Shown piece after piece: positions 25,579 through 33,075 of a stretch of 64,000 bases of DNA. The notes under the pieces are model-generated. The model did not search any database, was not told where the DNA came from, and was given only the letters and a program-made list of their open reading frames with translations. The DNA lies in assembly GCF_902364025.1 (NCBI RefSeq), contig NZ_CABJCG010000009.1, positions 188,965 to 252,964 on the forward strand, read 5' to 3'. The translations under genes were made by a program, and so were the position numbers. Position 1 is the first letter of the stretch. Each line of letters opens with the position of its first letter. Origin of the DNA: Enterocloster lavalensis (GTDB taxonomy: Bacteria > Bacillota > Clostridia > Lachnospirales > Lachnospiraceae).

Positions 25579-27003
25579 TTAATCCTTCTTTTCGCTTCCT
25601 TTATAGGTGATAATACCCTTGCTGTCGGTGCAGTAGTAGGTGTCGTCGCTGTCCTTGATGTTCTTCTTGCTCTTCATGATCTTGCCGGAGGTGCTGATCA
25701 GGTAATGCTCGCCCTTGTACTCGATGTCCTCGTACTTGGAGCCTTCCTCGGCCTCCACGCGTTTGCCCTTAATATAAATGGATCCGTCGTCGATCTTATC
25801 CACGCCCGCGCCCTTGTCGCTGCCGGAGCTCTTGAACTTGTAGTAATGCTTCTCGCCGTCAATATCCAGGGTAGCGGTGCCGGTCTTCATCGCGCCCTCC
25901 TTGGGGGAGTCGCCGAAGTAGTAAACGGACACGTCCTCGTCCTCATCGGGCAGGTCGCTTTCGGACTCGATCTCCTCCGCTTCCAGGATGGTTCTTCCGT
26001 CCTCGGCAAAGGTGATCTTGTACAGGCCGTGGAGCATTTTGCCGACCGGGTCAAAGCCGTATTTCTGGCCTTTGATGGTCTTGATTTCGCCGGCTGCCAG
26101 CTCGCCGTTGGAATTTGCATAGAACCAGTACGGCTCGTCGTCGTTGTGCGCCTCCGGATCTACGTCCTCGCTGGGAACTGTCTTGAACCAGCCGGTGGAC
26201 AGCCAGCACTGGTCCTCGGCGCTGTAATACAGGTTGGAGCTGCTGGCGGTTTCCGTGCCGGGTTTCGCGTACCAGTCGAATTCTGCAACGCCGTGCTCGT
26301 TAAAGCGGTATTTGCGGCCGTTGATTTTCTTGCTCTCCGTGTCCTTTACCTTCTTGCCGTTGGGGTTAAAGTAGAAGTAATAGCCGTCGCCCTCGCGGTC
26401 GTCGTCGTCCTCCTCAGGCTCGGCTTCCAGATATTTCCATCCGGTTGCCATCCGGCCGCCGTCCTCCAGGCCGCAGTAGTACAGACCCTCCTGCCAGGCG
26501 TCATCGTCGGTCAGCATCTCGCCGTTCTCATCGATCCAGCCGGACATCATGTGTCCCTCCTCATCGAAGATGAACTTCGCATTTCCCGCGGCTGTGGGCA
26601 GGGTGGCGGTGCGCACGCTGTCGCTGGAACCGGATTTCTTTACGGCCTTTCCGTTGGCCTGCAGGTAATACCACCAGGTGTCCGGTTCGCCGTCGCCGCT
26701 GTCCTCATTTTCAACCTCGCGCCACTCGTTGGAGACCATGGCGCCCGCAGAGTTCACATAGTAGTAGTTGTCGTCCACCTCCACGATCCGGCTCTTCGCC
26801 ATGTAGCCGTCCTCGTCCAGGTAAAACCAGCCGTTGCCGGACTTTTTGAAAACATCGGTCGCCTTACTCCCGTCGTTGTTGTAGTAAACCCACTGTCCGT
26901 TCTCCTCAGCCCAGCCGGTGGCGGCGAAGGAAATCATTGCGCTTCCCAGTGTGAGCGCGGCCGCCGTACATGGAATCAGCAGCAGCTTCATGTTCTTTTT
27001 CAT
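25579..27003 (-). CDS. Secreted cell-wall-binding-repeat protein (474 residues)
   Basis: Start after GAAAGGAG. Signal peptide ends at MISFAAT. The whole mature part is built from choline-binding-like repeats (GQWVYYNNDGSKATD, NGWFYLDEDGYMAKS, NYYYVNSAGAMVSNEW, GYYFYFNPNGKKVKD, GRKYRFNEHGVAEFDW) spaced by acidic stretches (EEDDDDREGDG). No catalytic domain is visible. The likely role is surface or spore-coat decoration through wall-polymer binding. It is the gene immediately upstream of the sigma-factor fusion on the same strand, so it might be a target of that factor. Confidence 0.85.
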   Translation of the reverse strand: MKKNMKLLLIPCTAAALTLGSAMISFAATGWAEENGQWVYYNNDGSKATDVFKKSGNGWFYLDEDGYMAKSRIVEVDDNYYYVNSAGAMVSNEWREVENEDSGDGEPDTWWYYLQANGKAVKKSGSSDSVRTATLPTAAGNAKFIFDEEGHMMSGWIDENGEMLTDDDAWQEGLYYCGLEDGGRMATGWKYLEAEPEEDDDDREGDGYYFYFNPNGKKVKDTESKKINGRKYRFNEHGVAEFDWYAKPGTETASSSNLYYSAEDQCWLSTGWFKTVPSEDVDPEAHNDDEPYWFYANSNGELAAGEIKTIKGQKYGFDPVGKMLHGLYKITFAEDGRTILEAEEIESESDLPDEDEDVSVYYFGDSPKEGAMKTGTATLDIDGEKHYYKFKSSGSDKGAGVDKIDDGSIYIKGKRVEAEEGSKYEDIEYKGEHYLISTSGKIMKSKKNIKDSDDTYYCTDSKGIITYKGSEKKD

Positions 27004-27203
27004 TATTTATTTTCTCCTTTCACGTTCATACTCCTTGTCGTTCTGTTTGACAAAACCAACTTACACTATGGAGTAACTCCAAGGTCAATGGGGTTCAGAA
27101 AAAGGTAAAGAAGCGTAATATTTCTTACGAAAAATGACCCCGCTGTCCTTTCAAAATAATATCTGGTAAACTAAAGGCAGGATCAATAAAGGAGGCGGAT
27201 GAG

Positions 27204-27830
27204 ATGCATGAATCCAATGATAAGGCGGTAAGCAAACCCTTGGGGCACGACGATCAGAGTGGGTTTCAGTTTGCCCAGGAGATGCTGTGCGGGGATGTTA
27301 CGGCGGCGGTGAATTTTGACAGGCTGCAAAAGCATCCGGCTATGGGCTATATTTTGTTTGAATATCTGCTCTGCGATGAAAAACAGACCGTGACGCCCCA
27401 CACGAGCCACCCGAAGTGGTACTGGGGAAAAAATAAAGCAAAATTTCTGGGTCTTTGGCGGGTGGCCAGGTCGCTGGATGCCACGTTGTACCTGGTGAAT
27501 TATGCGAAAGCAGGCACGCCTCACCAGGACAAGGTCAGGGTGATCGAGGTGCTGGATATGGATGTGGATGGGATCAAAATGGAACGGACCGCAGAAATTA
27601 CGAGGAAAGAGTTTTCAGATTGGTTCCGCAAATTGAACCGGGCATGTATAGCCGGCGCGCATGAGATCGCCTTGGACGGCAAATACGATCTCTTTCACAT
27701 GGACCGGAAGTCCATAGGGGAAATACGGCCCCATTTCGGCCGCTACAGCGGAGAGCCGGTCTGGAAAATTGCAGAACTGCCGGATAACGGGGACTACGCC
27801 TACATTCTGCGCAGCTACAACCGCCCATAG
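27204..27830 (+). CDS. Hypothetical protein (208 residues)
   Basis: ATG at 27204 after AAAGGAGGCGG. Soluble, no signal peptide, mixed composition. Features visible: HPAMGYILFEYLLCDE, HPKWYWGKNKAKFLGLWRVARSLDATLYLVNYA and a C-terminal ELPDNGDYAYILRSYNRP. I do not recognise the family. The ordered alternation of strands and helices suggests a folded nuclease-like or ligand-binding domain, but no catalytic motif can be named. It lies just before spmA on the same strand, 134 bases away. Confidence 0.65.
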   Translation: MHESNDKAVSKPLGHDDQSGFQFAQEMLCGDVTAAVNFDRLQKHPAMGYILFEYLLCDEKQTVTPHTSHPKWYWGKNKAKFLGLWRVARSLDATLYLVNYAKAGTPHQDKVRVIEVLDMDVDGIKMERTAEITRKEFSDWFRKLNRACIAGAHEIALDGKYDLFHMDRKSIGEIRPHFGRYSGEPVWKIAELPDNGDYAYILRSYNRP

Positions 27831-27964
27831 CCGCGGGAACCGCACTGGAAGCCATACCCGGAGCCGGGAATGCAGATCGGACAAAAAGCATCTCCGCAGT
27901 AATGTTCTAACCGCCCCGGTCCCGCTCATAAAGTGTAGTTAAGAAACAATTCGAGGCGATTCGA

Positions 27965-28555
27965 ATGTTAAATTATCTATGGTCCGGCATGATACTCATC
28001 GGCGTGCTCTGGGGCGCGTTTCACGGCCAGCTGGCGGCGGTCACCGAGGGCGCGCTGACCTCGGCCAAGGAGGCGGTCACCCTGTGCATCACCATGCTGG
28101 GGGTCATGACCCTGTGGACCGGCGTGCTGGAGGTGGGCAAGCGGGCCGGGCTCATCGACCAGCTCTCCCGGCGCATGCGCCCGGTGCTGCGCTTTCTGTT
28201 CCCCCGCCTCTCCCCCGAGAGCGAGGCGGCCAAACAGATTTCCGTGAACATGATCGCCAACATCCTGGGCCTGGGCTGGGCCGCCACGCCCGCCGGGCTT
28301 AAGGCCATGGAGGAGCTTAAAAAGGTGGAGGAGCAGCGGGGCGAGCGCCCCAAAGGAGTGGCGAGCAATGAGATGTGTACATTTTTGATCATCAACATTT
28401 CCTCCCTCCAGCTGATCCCCATTAACATGATCGCCTACCGCAGCCAGTACGGGAGCGTGAATCCCGCCGCCATCGTGGGCCCGGCGCTGGCGGCGACCCT
28501 GTTGTCCACGGTGGTGGCGGTGATCGCGGTGAAGCTGTTGGGAAGAGGGAAATGA
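27965..28555 (+). CDS. spmA: Spore maturation protein A
   Basis: 196 residues. Membrane protein of the nucleoside-recognition (Gate) family: LTSAKEAVTLCITMLGVMTLW, NMIANILGLGWAATPAGLKAME and INISSLQLIPINMIAYR match SpmA. In Bacillus, SpmA with SpmB helps dehydrate the spore core during maturation. spmB normally follows directly; here it is at 46408-46932. The call is firm. The separation is the unusual point. Confidence 0.9.
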   Translation: MLNYLWSGMILIGVLWGAFHGQLAAVTEGALTSAKEAVTLCITMLGVMTLWTGVLEVGKRAGLIDQLSRRMRPVLRFLFPRLSPESEAAKQISVNMIANILGLGWAATPAGLKAMEELKKVEEQRGERPKGVASNEMCTFLIINISSLQLIPINMIAYRSQYGSVNPAAIVGPALAATLLSTVVAVIAVKLLGRGK

Positions 28556-28560
28556 TGGGT

Positions 28561-28589
28561 TTGACTAATCCCCTATTATCTGCTAGTCT
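28561..28589 (+). promoter_or_regulatory. Promoter of the sodium-symporter-family gene
   Basis: TTGACT (28561-28566), 17 bp, TAGTCT (28584-28589). GACTA and TAGTC at its ends form a short inverted repeat. Confidence 0.5.
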
Positions 28590-28622
28590 ATATAAGTAAA
28601 AAATTCTAAGAGGTGAAATGTA

Positions 28623-29978
28623 ATGGGGGATGGTTTTAAGGGCGACGGAGCCCAGAAACATAAAGGCCACCAGAACGGCGGTTTCAAGACGAGCCTGGGC
28701 TTTATCCTGGCTTGCGTGGGATCGGCCGTGGGTATGGGAAATATCTGGATGTTCCCGTACCGGGTGGGCCAGTACGGCGGGGCTGCGTTCCTGGTTCCGT
28801 ACGCGATCTTTATCACATTGTTCGGCCTGGTGGGTCTTTCGGCGGAGTTCGCCATCGGGCGCAGGGCCAGGACCGGCACGCTGGGGTCCTACGAATACTG
28901 CTGGGCCTCCCGCGGCAAGGGAAAGCTGGGTTATGCTCTGGGCTGGATCCCGCTTCTGGGCTCTCTGGGTATTGCCATCGGCTACGCCATCATCGTGGGC
29001 TGGGTGGTGCGCGCCCTGTTCGGCTCCCTGACCAATTCCATACTGACCACGGACGCGGCAGTGTATTTCAGCCAGGCCACCGGGGAGTTCGGGAGTATTC
29101 CCTGGCATGTGATCGTGGTGGTTCTGGCCATGGCCATTCTGATGTTCGGCGTTTCCAGCGGCATCGAGAAGATCAACAAGGTGCTGATGCCCTCCTTTTT
29201 CGTGCTGTTCGCCATTCTGGCCATCCGCGTGGCTTTTCTGCCCGGCGCGGCGGAGGGGTACAAGTTCCTGTTTGTGCCAAAATGGGAATATCTGTTAAAA
29301 GTGGACACCTGGGTCATGGCTATGGGACAAGCGTTCTTCTCTCTGTCCATCACCGGATCGGGGATGATCGTCTACGGCACCTACCTGAAAAAGGACGAGG
29401 ACATTCCGCGTTCCTCCATCCAGACGGCGGTGTTCGACACTCTGGCCGCCATGCTGGCCGCGCTGGCGATCATGCCGGCGGTATTTGCCTTTGGAATCCA
29501 ACCCAATGCCGGGCCGCCCTTAATGTTTATCACGCTGCCGAATATTTTCCGCCAGATGCCCATGGGGCAGCTGTTCTCGATCCTGTTTTTCATTTCCGTG
29601 GCATTTGCCGGAATCACCAGCCTGGTGAACATGTTCGAGGCGGTGTGCGAGTCCTGGCAGAACCGGTTTAAGCTCTCCAGAAAGACCGCCGTTCTGCTCT
29701 GCGGACTGATTACGCTGGGCGTGGGCTTGTTCCTGGAGGCCGAGCCCAAGGTGGGGTCCTGGATGGACTTTGTCACCATCATCGTGGTGCCCTTCGGCGC
29801 GGTGCTGGGCGCGTTTTCCATCTACTATGTGCTGGGATTTGACAAAATCCGGGAGGAGATGGAGCTGGGGCGCAGGAAGAAGCTGAGCCCGTATTTCGGC
29901 CCGCTGGCTAAGTATGTGTACGTGCCTCTGGCTGTGATTGTGTTTGTACTGGGGATTCTCTACGGGGGAATCGGCTGA
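28623..29978 (+). CDS. Neurotransmitter:sodium symporter (NSS/SNF, LeuT-like) family transporter
   Basis: 451 residues; ATG after AAGAGGTG. Eleven to twelve predicted membrane helices. The first carries the NSS signature VGMGNIWMFPYRVGQYGG with the unwound substrate/sodium site, and helix 6 has SLSITGSGMIVYGTYL. Bacterial members take up amino acids such as tryptophan, leucine or tyrosine with sodium. It has its own promoter and a strong terminator, so it is probably a single-gene unit. Substrate not assignable. Confidence 0.92.
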   Translation: MGDGFKGDGAQKHKGHQNGGFKTSLGFILACVGSAVGMGNIWMFPYRVGQYGGAAFLVPYAIFITLFGLVGLSAEFAIGRRARTGTLGSYEYCWASRGKGKLGYALGWIPLLGSLGIAIGYAIIVGWVVRALFGSLTNSILTTDAAVYFSQATGEFGSIPWHVIVVVLAMAILMFGVSSGIEKINKVLMPSFFVLFAILAIRVAFLPGAAEGYKFLFVPKWEYLLKVDTWVMAMGQAFFSLSITGSGMIVYGTYLKKDEDIPRSSIQTAVFDTLAAMLAALAIMPAVFAFGIQPNAGPPLMFITLPNIFRQMPMGQLFSILFFISVAFAGITSLVNMFEAVCESWQNRFKLSRKTAVLLCGLITLGVGLFLEAEPKVGSWMDFVTIIVVPFGAVLGAFSIYYVLGFDKIREEMELGRRKKLSPYFGPLAKYVYVPLAVIVFVLGILYGGIG

Positions 29979-29980
29979 CA

Positions 29981-30027
29981 AAAAACGCCCGCCATCCCGG
30001 CATTTCTGCCGTGGTGGCGGGCGTTTG
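29981..30027. terminator. Bidirectional terminator, NSS transporter / lipoprotein
   Basis: AAACGCCCGCCATCCCGGCA pairs with TGCCGTGGTGGCGGGCGTTT around TTTC. It lies between converging genes with A/T runs on both sides. Confidence 0.82.
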
Positions 30028-30029
30028 AT

Positions 30030-30617
30030 CTATTTATTTACCGTGTAGCCCGTATGGTCCAGCTCGATCTGCGTGACGGTTCCGTCCCCGCCGAAGGAGA
30101 ACACCGCCATGTAGTCGGGGCCGGCATATTCGAACTGGTCCAGCGTGGCCAGATCCGTGTCCTTACCGCTGTTGTCGGGGCGTCCCATGGACTTTTCCAC
30201 CTTCTCCCGGTCGTAACCCTTGAAATCCGTGCCGCCGTAGATGACCTGGGAAGCGCCGTCCGTGCCGTCAATGGTGTAGAAGCCGGTCAGCTTGTACACG
30301 CGGCACTGGGAGAGGGGCAGATCCGTTTTTCCGGGATTGGCGATCACCGCGCTGGCGGCGGGCACGTCCTTTTTCAGCAGTAGAATAGGATGGGCCAGCA
30401 TGGTGCCCGCCGGAATGTTCTGATCCGGGTCCGCGTCCGTTTCCAGGTCAAAGCCCGCGGCTGTGATCTCCCGGATCGTACACTGCCCGATCCGGAATTT
30501 GTTTCCGTCCAGAATCAGCTTGCTGTCCGAGCTGTTGCGGGCGGAGCAGCCCGCCAGCGCGGCGAGGCAGACAAGGGCCGCCGCCGCGCAGATTATGTAC
30601 TGTTTTAAATATTTCAT
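30030..30617 (-). CDS. Hypothetical lipoprotein
   Basis: 195 residues from ATG at 30617 (GGAGGTTGGAAT upstream); an earlier ATG at 30638 lacks a ribosome site. Signal peptide with lipobox LAGC. The mature domain (SKLILDGNKFRIGQCTIRE, FDLETDADPDQNIPAGTM, GGTDFKGYDREKVEKSMGRP) alternates strands and may have a duplicated fold, but I do not recognise it. Probably anchored outside the membrane; function unknown. Confidence 0.72.
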   Translation of the reverse strand: MKYLKQYIICAAAALVCLAALAGCSARNSSDSKLILDGNKFRIGQCTIREITAAGFDLETDADPDQNIPAGTMLAHPILLLKKDVPAASAVIANPGKTDLPLSQCRVYKLTGFYTIDGTDGASQVIYGGTDFKGYDREKVEKSMGRPDNSGKDTDLATLDQFEYAGPDYMAVFSFGGDGTVTQIELDHTGYTVNK

Positions 30618-30707
30618 ATTCCAACCTCCATATGTCATAAAATGAAATGCTGCTCTTAATTATAGACCTGTGCGGTGAAAATACAAATAAAATTTTTCCA
30701 AACATCA

Positions 30708-30736
30708 TTGACAAACAAGCGGCAGGGGAATATAAT
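30708..30736 (+). promoter_or_regulatory. Consensus promoter of the cysK operon
   Basis: TTGACA (30708-30713), exactly 17 bp, TATAAT (30731-30736). The transcript start region holds ACTA-aacc-TAGT, a short dyad that could bind a cysteine-responsive Rrf2-type repressor. That part is speculative. Confidence 0.72.
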
Positions 30737-30804
30737 CCCACTAAACCTAGTAAGTAACTATGAAATGCGGTGTGATCCATGGAACGTGGAGAGAGGAGAA
30801 AGCG

Positions 30805-31740
30805 ATGGGAACAATCTATAAGGGAGCGATTGAGCTGGTAGGGAAAACGCCCCTGGTGGAACTGGTAAACCTGGAGAAACGGGAGGGGCTTAAGGCCCGC
30901 CTGCTGGCCAAGGTGGAATACTTCAACCCCGCAGGCAGCGTGAAGGACCGGGTGGGAAAGGCCATGATCGAGGCGGCGGAGCAGAGCGGCGAGCTGAAGC
31001 CGGGGGCCGTGATCATTGAGCCAACCTCGGGAAATACGGGCATCGGCCTGGCCTCCGTGGCTGCGGCCAAGGGGTATCGCATGATTCTGACCATGCCGGA
31101 CACCATGAGCGTGGAGCGGCGCAATATCCTGAAGGCTTACGGGGCTGAGATCGTGCTGACCCCGGGGGAGCGGGGCATGACCGGAGCCATCGAGAAGGCG
31201 GAGGAGCTGGCGAAGGAGATTCCGGGAAGCTTTATCCCCGGCCAGTTTGACAACCCGGAGAATCCCAAGGCCCACGAGCTTACCACAGGGCCGGAGATTT
31301 GGGAGGACACGGAGGGCTGTGTGGACGCGTTTGTGGCGGGCGTCGGCACCGGCGGAACCATCACCGGAACCGGCCGTTATCTGAAGAAAATGAACCCGGC
31401 CGTCAAGATAATCGCCATGGAACCCGCCGAATCCCCGGTGCTTTCCGCCGGTCACGGGGGGCCGCACAAGATTCAGGGAATCGGCGCCGGGTTTGTGCCC
31501 AAGGTTCTGGACACCGGCATTTACGATGAGATCGTGACCGTGGAGGACGACGACGCGTTTGCAGGCGCCAAGCTTCTGGCGCGGACCGAGGGCATGCTGG
31601 TGGGAATCTCCTCGGGCGCGGCGCTGTACGCGGCCATTGCGCTGGCCCGCCGGGAGGAGTACGCCGGAAAGACGATTGTAGTGCTGCTGCCGGACAGCGG
31701 GGACCGGTATTATTCCACGCCGCTGTTTGTGGAGGGGTAG
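30805..31740 (+). CDS. cysK: Cysteine synthase (O-acetylserine sulfhydrylase)
   Basis: 311 residues from ATG at 30805 after GAGAGGAG. PLP enzyme that makes L-cysteine from O-acetylserine and sulfide. PLP lysine in NPAGSVKDR, substrate loop PTSGNTGIG, phosphate loop [13 protein letters not shown], and the C-terminal SSGAALYA and [10 protein letters not shown] are all as in CysK. The next gene follows 32 bases later under the same promoter. Specialised CysK-like enzymes in other pathways share these motifs, so a role with the following cyclodeaminase-like gene is possible. Confidence 0.92.
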   Translation: MGTIYKGAIELVGKTPLVELVNLEKREGLKARLLAKVEYFNPAGSVKDRVGKAMIEAAEQSGELKPGAVIIEPTSGNTGIGLASVAAAKGYRMILTMPDTMSVERRNILKAYGAEIVLTPGERGMTGAIEKAEELAKEIPGSFIPGQFDNPENPKAHELTTGPEIWEDTEGCVDAFVAGVGTGGTITGTGRYLKKMNPAVKIIAMEPAESPVLSAGHGGPHKIQGIGAGFVPKVLDTGIYDEIVTVEDDDAFAGAKLLARTEGMLVGISSGAALYAAIALARREEYAGKTIVVLLPDSGDRYYSTPLFVEG

Positions 31741-31772
31741 TACGGGAACGAAAGGAAAAGGAGAAACTCAAT

Positions 31773-32870
31773 ATGCCATTTGAATTGGTAAAATACGCAG
31801 CCCCGGATTTTTCCGGAGAAATGTTTGTAAACGCGCCGGACGCGGCCATGGCACCGGCTCCCAGGGATCGGGTGGCGCCCGGGAACTACCACGCCACCAC
31901 CATATTTCCCGAATACTTCAAGGTGGACGGCCGCTGGCTGTTAGCCGGGGAGAGCCGGATGGACTGCGTGGCCGTGTACGAGAACGGGACGATTGCGGTG
32001 CGGGAGTTCCGCAACCTGAAACAGGGGGATCTGGTGTTTACCGGGCGGACGGAGAACTGCGAGGAGGGTATTTTTGTGTACCCCAACGGCTTTGACGCGG
32101 GGGAGGGCGGCCACGACGAGACATTTGCCTTCCGCCAGAGAAGGACCCGCGAGACCGCGTTTTCCAAGGACTACGACAATATCTATGATCTGCTCAAATA
32201 CGAGCGGGATCACGGCTACGTGGTGTGGGTCATGGGCCCGGCCTGCGCCTTTGACTCCGATTCCAGGGAGGCGTTCTCCCGCCTGGTGATGAGCGGCTAC
32301 GTGGACGCCCTGCTGGCCGGAAACGCCCTGGCCACCCACGATCTGGAGGGGGCCTACTTAAAAACCGCCCTGGGCCAGAACATCTACACCCAGCACACCC
32401 AGCCCAACGGCCATTACAACCACATCGACACCATCAACCAGGTGAAGCTTCACGGCTCCATCCCGGAATTCATCGACAAGGAAGGCATCGACAACGGCAT
32501 CATGTACAGCTGCGTGAAAAAGCAGGTGCCCTTTGTGCTGGTGGGTTCCATCCGCGACGACGGCCCCCTGCCCGAGGTTTACGCCAATGTGTACGAGGGT
32601 CAGGACGCCATGCGGGAATGCATCCGCAAAGCCACCACTGTAATCTGTATGGCCACCACCCTTCACTCCATCGCCACCGGCAACATGACCCCGTCCTTCC
32701 GGGTGATGCCCGACGGGACTGTGCGCCAGGTTTATTTTTACAGCGTGGACGTGTCCGAGTTTGCAGTGAATAAGCTGGGCGACCGGGGAAGCCTGTCGGC
32801 CAAAAGCATCGTGACCAATGTCCAGGATTTTGTGGTGAACGTGAGCAAGGGACTGGGGCTTTATCCGTGA
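31773..32870 (+). CDS. Archaeal-type ornithine cyclodeaminase / LOR-SDH domain protein
   Basis: 365 residues; ATG after AAAGGAAAAGGAG. The C-terminal two thirds match the LOR/SDH domain of archaeal-type, NAD-dependent ornithine cyclodeaminase (also the C-terminal part of the arginine dihydrolase ArgZ): VMGPACAFDSDSREAF, GYVDALLAGNALATHDLEGA, GIMYSCVKKQVPFVLVGSIR, DDGPLPEV, TTLHSIATGNMTPS. The family converts L-ornithine to L-proline and ammonia. The N-terminal ~100 residues do not show the arginine dihydrolase catalytic domain. It is co-transcribed with cysK. The exact reaction is inferred. Confidence 0.75.
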   Translation: MPFELVKYAAPDFSGEMFVNAPDAAMAPAPRDRVAPGNYHATTIFPEYFKVDGRWLLAGESRMDCVAVYENGTIAVREFRNLKQGDLVFTGRTENCEEGIFVYPNGFDAGEGGHDETFAFRQRRTRETAFSKDYDNIYDLLKYERDHGYVVWVMGPACAFDSDSREAFSRLVMSGYVDALLAGNALATHDLEGAYLKTALGQNIYTQHTQPNGHYNHIDTINQVKLHGSIPEFIDKEGIDNGIMYSCVKKQVPFVLVGSIRDDGPLPEVYANVYEGQDAMRECIRKATTVICMATTLHSIATGNMTPSFRVMPDGTVRQVYFYSVDVSEFAVNKLGDRGSLSAKSIVTNVQDFVVNVSKGLGLYP

Positions 32871-32900
32871 CAATCAACCGAATCAGTTAACGCCGGTCAG

Positions 32901-32946
32901 GAACCGGCCCGCGCAGATCAGAGGATTTGCCCGGGCCGGTTTTTTG
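32901..32946 (+). terminator. Terminator of the cysK operon
   Basis: AACCGGCCCG pairs with CGGGCCGGTT, followed by TTTT. Confidence 0.78.
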
Positions 32947-32979
32947 CTGTGTACTTTATATTCGGAAAAAGCCCAAAAA

Positions 32980-33016
32980 GTAACCGTATTGTAACCGCCG
33001 ACTGCTATACTGTAAT
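32980..33016 (+). promoter_or_regulatory. Adhesin promoter with 11-bp-spaced direct repeats
   Basis: GTAACCG-TATT-GTAACCG (32980-32997) is a perfect 7-bp direct repeat with an 11-bp period. Eight bases later is TATACT (33006-33011). No good -35 box is present at the right distance. The design resembles PhoB/OmpR-family activator sites that replace the -35 element. Confidence 0.55.
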
Positions 33017-33075
33017 GGTATGTTAGGAAATTTTACCCTGCTATGGATCATGAAGGATATAAGGAGGCGCAGTTC

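Noticed and set aside
32980-33075. Riboswitch or leader RNA before the adhesin gene
   Set aside because: The leader is too short (about 60 nt) and shows no conserved aptamer; the direct repeats are better explained as a protein site.
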